From CAZNNH01 sp964574335 (GTDB lineage Bacteria; Acidobacteriota; Vicinamibacteria; Fen-336): 42,752 bases of DNA. The notes under the pieces were generated by a model that saw nothing but the letters and a program-made list of their open reading frames with translations, was not told where the DNA came from and ran no database searches. This document shows positions 40,510 to 42,752 of this stretch, in pieces (the stretch's first letter is position 1; the number at the start of each line of letters is the position of its first letter). The DNA lies in NCBI GenBank assembly GCA_964574335.1, contig CAZNNH010000037.1, positions 1 to 42,752 of the forward strand, given 5' to 3'. A program made the position numbers and the translations under genes.

Positions 40510-41393
40510 GCGTCCTCCTCGATGATCGGACCGGTGCCGTCCCGCCGGCGCTGCAGGGCGAGCACCGCCGCCGTCGGCAGGAGCACCGCCAGCACCAGGA
40601 GCGACGAGAGGGCCGAGGCGTGGGGGAGGTTCCGGTCCACGAAGACCCGTTGGGCGATCTTGTTGCCCACCATCTCCCCGCCCGGACCGCCCACCAGGTC
40701 CGGGATCACGTAGGAGCCGAGGGCCGGGATGAAGACCACCAGGGTGGCGGTGAGCAGCCCGCGCCGGATTCCGGGTACGAACACCGAGACGAAGGCCTGG
40801 AAGGGGAGGGCACCCAGGTCGCGCGCCGCCTCGATCAGCCGGAAGTCGAAGCGTTCGGCGGCGGCGTAGATGGGGAGGATCGCGAAGGGGAGGTAGGTGT
40901 AGATCATCACCAGCAGCACCGCCTCCGAGCTGTAGAGTAGCGAGGTGCCGGGCGGGGAGAGGCCGAGCGCCACCAGCACATGCTTGAGGCTCCCCTCCGG
41001 GTGGAGCAGCGTCTTCCAGGCGAAGATCCGGACCAGGAAGCTGGTCCAGAAGGGGACGATCACAAGCAGCAGCAGGGTTTGACGCCACCGGCGCGGGGCC
41101 CGGGCGATGTAGTAGCCGGCCGGGGCGGCGAGCAGGATCGAGACACAGGTGGTGACCAGGCTGAGCCAGAGGGTCCGCCAGACAATCGCCGGGTAGCTGG
41201 GGTTTCCGAGGCCGGCCAGGCTCGAGAGCGTGAAGCCGGGCCCGATCCCCCCGAACGGGTCGGACGGCCGGAGGGCGATGCCGAAGATCAAGAGCGTGGG
41301 CACCAGGAACAGCAGCAGCAGCCAGCCCAGCGAGGGCAGCGTGATCAGCCACTCGGCCAGGCGGGGGCGGAGGGGAGCGCGGGGAGAGCTCAC
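40506..41393 (-). CDS. potB: Spermidine/putrescine ABC transporter permease PotB
   Basis: 295 residues with about six membrane helices. The ABC-contact loop is EAARDLGALPFQAFVSVFVP, and the end of the channel region reads FIPALGSYVIPDLVGGPGGE, typical of PotB. The first helix is SLGWLLLLFLVPTLLIFGIA. It is encoded between potA (4-bp overlap at 41390-41393) and potC (4-bp overlap), giving one coupled operon with strict stoichiometry. Confidence 0.92.
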   Translation of the reverse strand: MSSPRAPLRPRLAEWLITLPSLGWLLLLFLVPTLLIFGIALRPSDPFGGIGPGFTLSSLAGLGNPSYPAIVWRTLWLSLVTTCVSILLAAPAGYYIARAPRRWRQTLLLLVIVPFWTSFLVRIFAWKTLLHPEGSLKHVLVALGLSPPGTSLLYSSEAVLLVMIYTYLPFAILPIYAAAERFDFRLIEAARDLGALPFQAFVSVFVPGIRRGLLTATLVVFIPALGSYVIPDLVGGPGGEMVGNKIAQRVFVDRNLPHASALSSLLVLAVLLPTAAVLALQRRRDGTGPIIEEDA

Positions 41394-42541
41394 GGTGCCG
41401 GGGCTGGGCCGTCGGGCAGGGTCTGGAGGCGCTCGTCAGCGGGGCTGTACCGCTCCAGCATGAAGGCATCGTCGGCGTGCCAGCCCAGCCAGACCTCCTC
41501 GTTCCAGCGGACCGGCTGGGCGTCGAGCAGGTAGCGGTTGTGCTGCTCGAAGACCGCGATCCGGTGGCCGTGGGCCCGCACCCAGTACTTGGTGTGGGTC
41601 CCGAGGTAGACGACGTCCTCCACCCTCCCGGCCACGGCGTTGCGCCGCGGGTCCGCCGCGGGCCGCTCCCGCGAGATCCGGAGCTTCTCCGGGCGCACGC
41701 TGAGCGAGACCACGCTGCCGGGGCCGAGCCGCTTGTCGTTGAAGCAGACCACGTCCGGGAAGCCGGCGATGCCGAGGCGACAGTAGTCCGCGCCCTCCAA
41801 GGCGCCTACCCGGCCCTCGAAGAAGTTGGTGTCGCCGATGAAGGCGGCCACGAAGCTGCTGCGCGGCGCCTCGTAGATCTCGGCCGGGGCACCCACCTGC
41901 TCCACCCGCCCCTGGCTCATCACCGCGATGCGATCGGACAGGCTCATCGCCTCGCCCTGATCGTGGGTCACGTACAGGAAGGTGATGCCCACCTGGTCGT
42001 GGATCAGGTCCAGCTCGATCAGCATCCGTTGGCGCAGCTTCAGGTCCAGCGCCGCCAGCGGCTCGTCCAGCAGCAGCACGTCCGGCTTGTTGATGAGAGC
42101 CCGGGCGATGGCCACCCGCTGCTTCTGGCCGCCGCTGAGCGCCGCCGGCATCTCGTCGGCGTGGGTCTCGAGCTGGGTCAGCGCCAGCATCCGCTCGACC
42201 TGGTCCCGGATCTCGGCCCGCGGCCACCGGGCGACCCGCGGTCCGAAGGCGATGTTGTCGCGCACGCTCAGGTGGGGGAAGAGGGCGTAGCTCTGGAAGA
42301 TGGTGTTGACCTTGCGGCGGTTGGGGGGGAGGTCGGTGATGTCGACGCCGCCCACCCGCACCCGGCCGGCGCTGGGCGACTCGAAGCCGGCCACCATGCG
42401 CAGGAGCGTGGTCTTGCCGCAGCCGCTGGGCCCGAGCAGCGAGAAGAACTCCCCCCGCCTCACCTGCAGCGACACCGAGTCGACCGCGGTGACGGCGCCG
42501 AACCGCTTGGTGACGCCGTCGAGCTCGAGGAACTCGGCCAA
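41390..42541 (-). CDS. potA: Spermidine/putrescine ABC transporter ATPase PotA
   Basis: 383 residues. The nucleotide-binding domain has Walker A GPSGCGKTT (37-45), Q-loop FQSYALFPH, signature LSGGQKQRVAIARAL (135-149), Walker B LLLDEPLAALD (156-166) and the His switch YVTHDQGEA. The C-terminal TOBE domain (from about 280, VSLSVRPEKLRIS) is regulatory in this family. The best start is TTG at 42539-42541, giving MAEFLELDGVTKRFG; no ATG or GTG is nearby and no strong ribosome site is seen. A repeat hairpin (42557-42585) lies 15 nt upstream of the start and would be in the leader of the operon mRNA. Confidence 0.93.
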   Translation of the reverse strand: MAEFLELDGVTKRFGAVTAVDSVSLQVRRGEFFSLLGPSGCGKTTLLRMVAGFESPSAGRVRVGGVDITDLPPNRRKVNTIFQSYALFPHLSVRDNIAFGPRVARWPRAEIRDQVERMLALTQLETHADEMPAALSGGQKQRVAIARALINKPDVLLLDEPLAALDLKLRQRMLIELDLIHDQVGITFLYVTHDQGEAMSLSDRIAVMSQGRVEQVGAPAEIYEAPRSSFVAAFIGDTNFFEGRVGALEGADYCRLGIAGFPDVVCFNDKRLGPGSVVSLSVRPEKLRISRERPAADPRRNAVAGRVEDVVYLGTHTKYWVRAHGHRIAVFEQHNRYLLDAQPVRWNEEVWLGWHADDAFMLERYSPADERLQTLPDGPAPAP

Positions 42542-42556
42542 GCCGCAATTCTACAC

Positions 42557-42630
42557 GCGGTGCCCGAAGTGAATTCGGGCACCGCTATCGAGCGGGGGGC
42601 TCCCGCCCCCCGAGCCCCCGGACACGAACC
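42557..42630 (-). repeat. Two-hairpin repeat, family 1, complete copy upstream of potA
   Basis: Read on the minus strand it has the same order as 9492-9566: GGTTCGTGTCC, a G-rich stretch, hairpin 1 (CGGGGGGC-GGGA-GCCCCCCG), the spacer CTCGATA and hairpin 2 (GCGGTGCCCG, loop AATTCACTT, CGGGCACCGC). The hairpin 2 stem differs from the left cluster at two pairs, both compensated. Confidence 0.92.
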
Positions 42631-42640
42631 CGGCGCCCGG

Positions 42641-42694
42641 GGGGACATGACCGGGTTTGTTCTGCCCCGCCGTCAAACCCGGATCGTGTCCCCC
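42641..42694 (+). repeat. Palindromic repeat, family 2, nested between family 1 copies
   Basis: A 54-bp unit with arms GGGGACATGACC and GGATCGTGTCCCC and the inner stem GGGTTTG/CAAACCC. The stem ends in G-C where the 19727 and 19800 units have CC/GG. Confidence 0.92.
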
Positions 42695-42698
42695 GTGT

Positions 42699-42752
42699 CG
42701 GGCACCGCTATCGAGCGGGGGGCTCCCGCCCCCCGAGCCCCCGGACACGAAC
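42699..42752 (-). repeat. Two-hairpin repeat, family 1, partial copy at window end
   Basis: Contains hairpin 1 and the left arm of hairpin 2 (GCGGTGCCCG on the minus strand), but no loop or right arm. It ends at the window edge in GTTCGTGTCC (minus strand), so further copies may follow. Confidence 0.9.

Overview
This 42.75 kb window is GC-rich bacterial chromosome. It has the look of a scaffold from a draft or metagenome-assembled genome, because it contains two runs of exactly 100 N (9330-9429 and 38518-38617), both inside repeat clusters. The gene content suggests Acidobacteriota, possibly Thermoanaerobaculia or a relative. The pointers are two Pkn-type Ser/Thr kinases with TPR or coiled-coil tails, a FHA-IPT/TIG protein, a VWFA-related secreted protein of the acidobacterial type, and two secreted coiled-coil paralogues that both begin with SLAEVAAKEKxRR. 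This is an inference from family distribution; no rRNA is present.

Layout. 1-352: the C-terminus of a large serine recombinase runs in from the left edge and ends inside a minus-strand tRNA-Asp(GTC); tRNA-Val(TAC) follows. 408-3657 (minus): trmJ-like methyltransferase, an 86-aa unknown, pcnB-like nucleotidyltransferase and rfbD, tightly packed. 3795-7420 (plus): a FHA/IPT membrane protein coupled to a NamZ-type muramidase. 7414-9293: an EamA transporter and a divergent zinc-ribbon membrane protein. 9319-9569: repeat cluster with a gap. 9570-11965 (minus): ccdA, a TlpA-like thioredoxin lipoprotein and mrp. 12059-16404 (plus): an orphan PAS histidine kinase coupled to a secreted M1-type peptidase. 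16429-19566 (minus): two paralogous secreted coiled-coil proteins and a Ser/Thr kinase. 19667-19854: three tandem palindromes. 19879-22039 (plus): MFS transporter, a ModA-like protein and a Cys-rich protein. 22023-25659 (minus): a GGDEF protein and a second, HD-containing, CCA/poly(A)-type nucleotidyltransferase. 25751-33960 (plus): PKD-like protein, ychF, kinase-TolB-TPR protein, small proteins, a methyltransferase with three beta-domain repeats and the VWFA protein. 33976-35956 (minus): diheme cytochrome c, DinB-like protein and an unknown membrane protein. 36030-38395 (plus): a secreted unknown and sthA. 38415-38676: repeat cluster with a gap. 38708-42541 (minus): complete potABCD polyamine importer. 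42557-42752: a composite repeat cluster upstream of potA.

Most genes are housekeeping or signalling genes in short operons, many with 4-bp ATGA or GTGA overlaps. The most unusual content is between the genes. Three families of short palindromic repeats share a core GGACACGA(A/T)CC. They occur in tandem or composite clusters at operon boundaries, and their inner stems differ between copies while keeping base pairing. They look like REP/BIME-type elements, but no mobilising transposase is present in the window.
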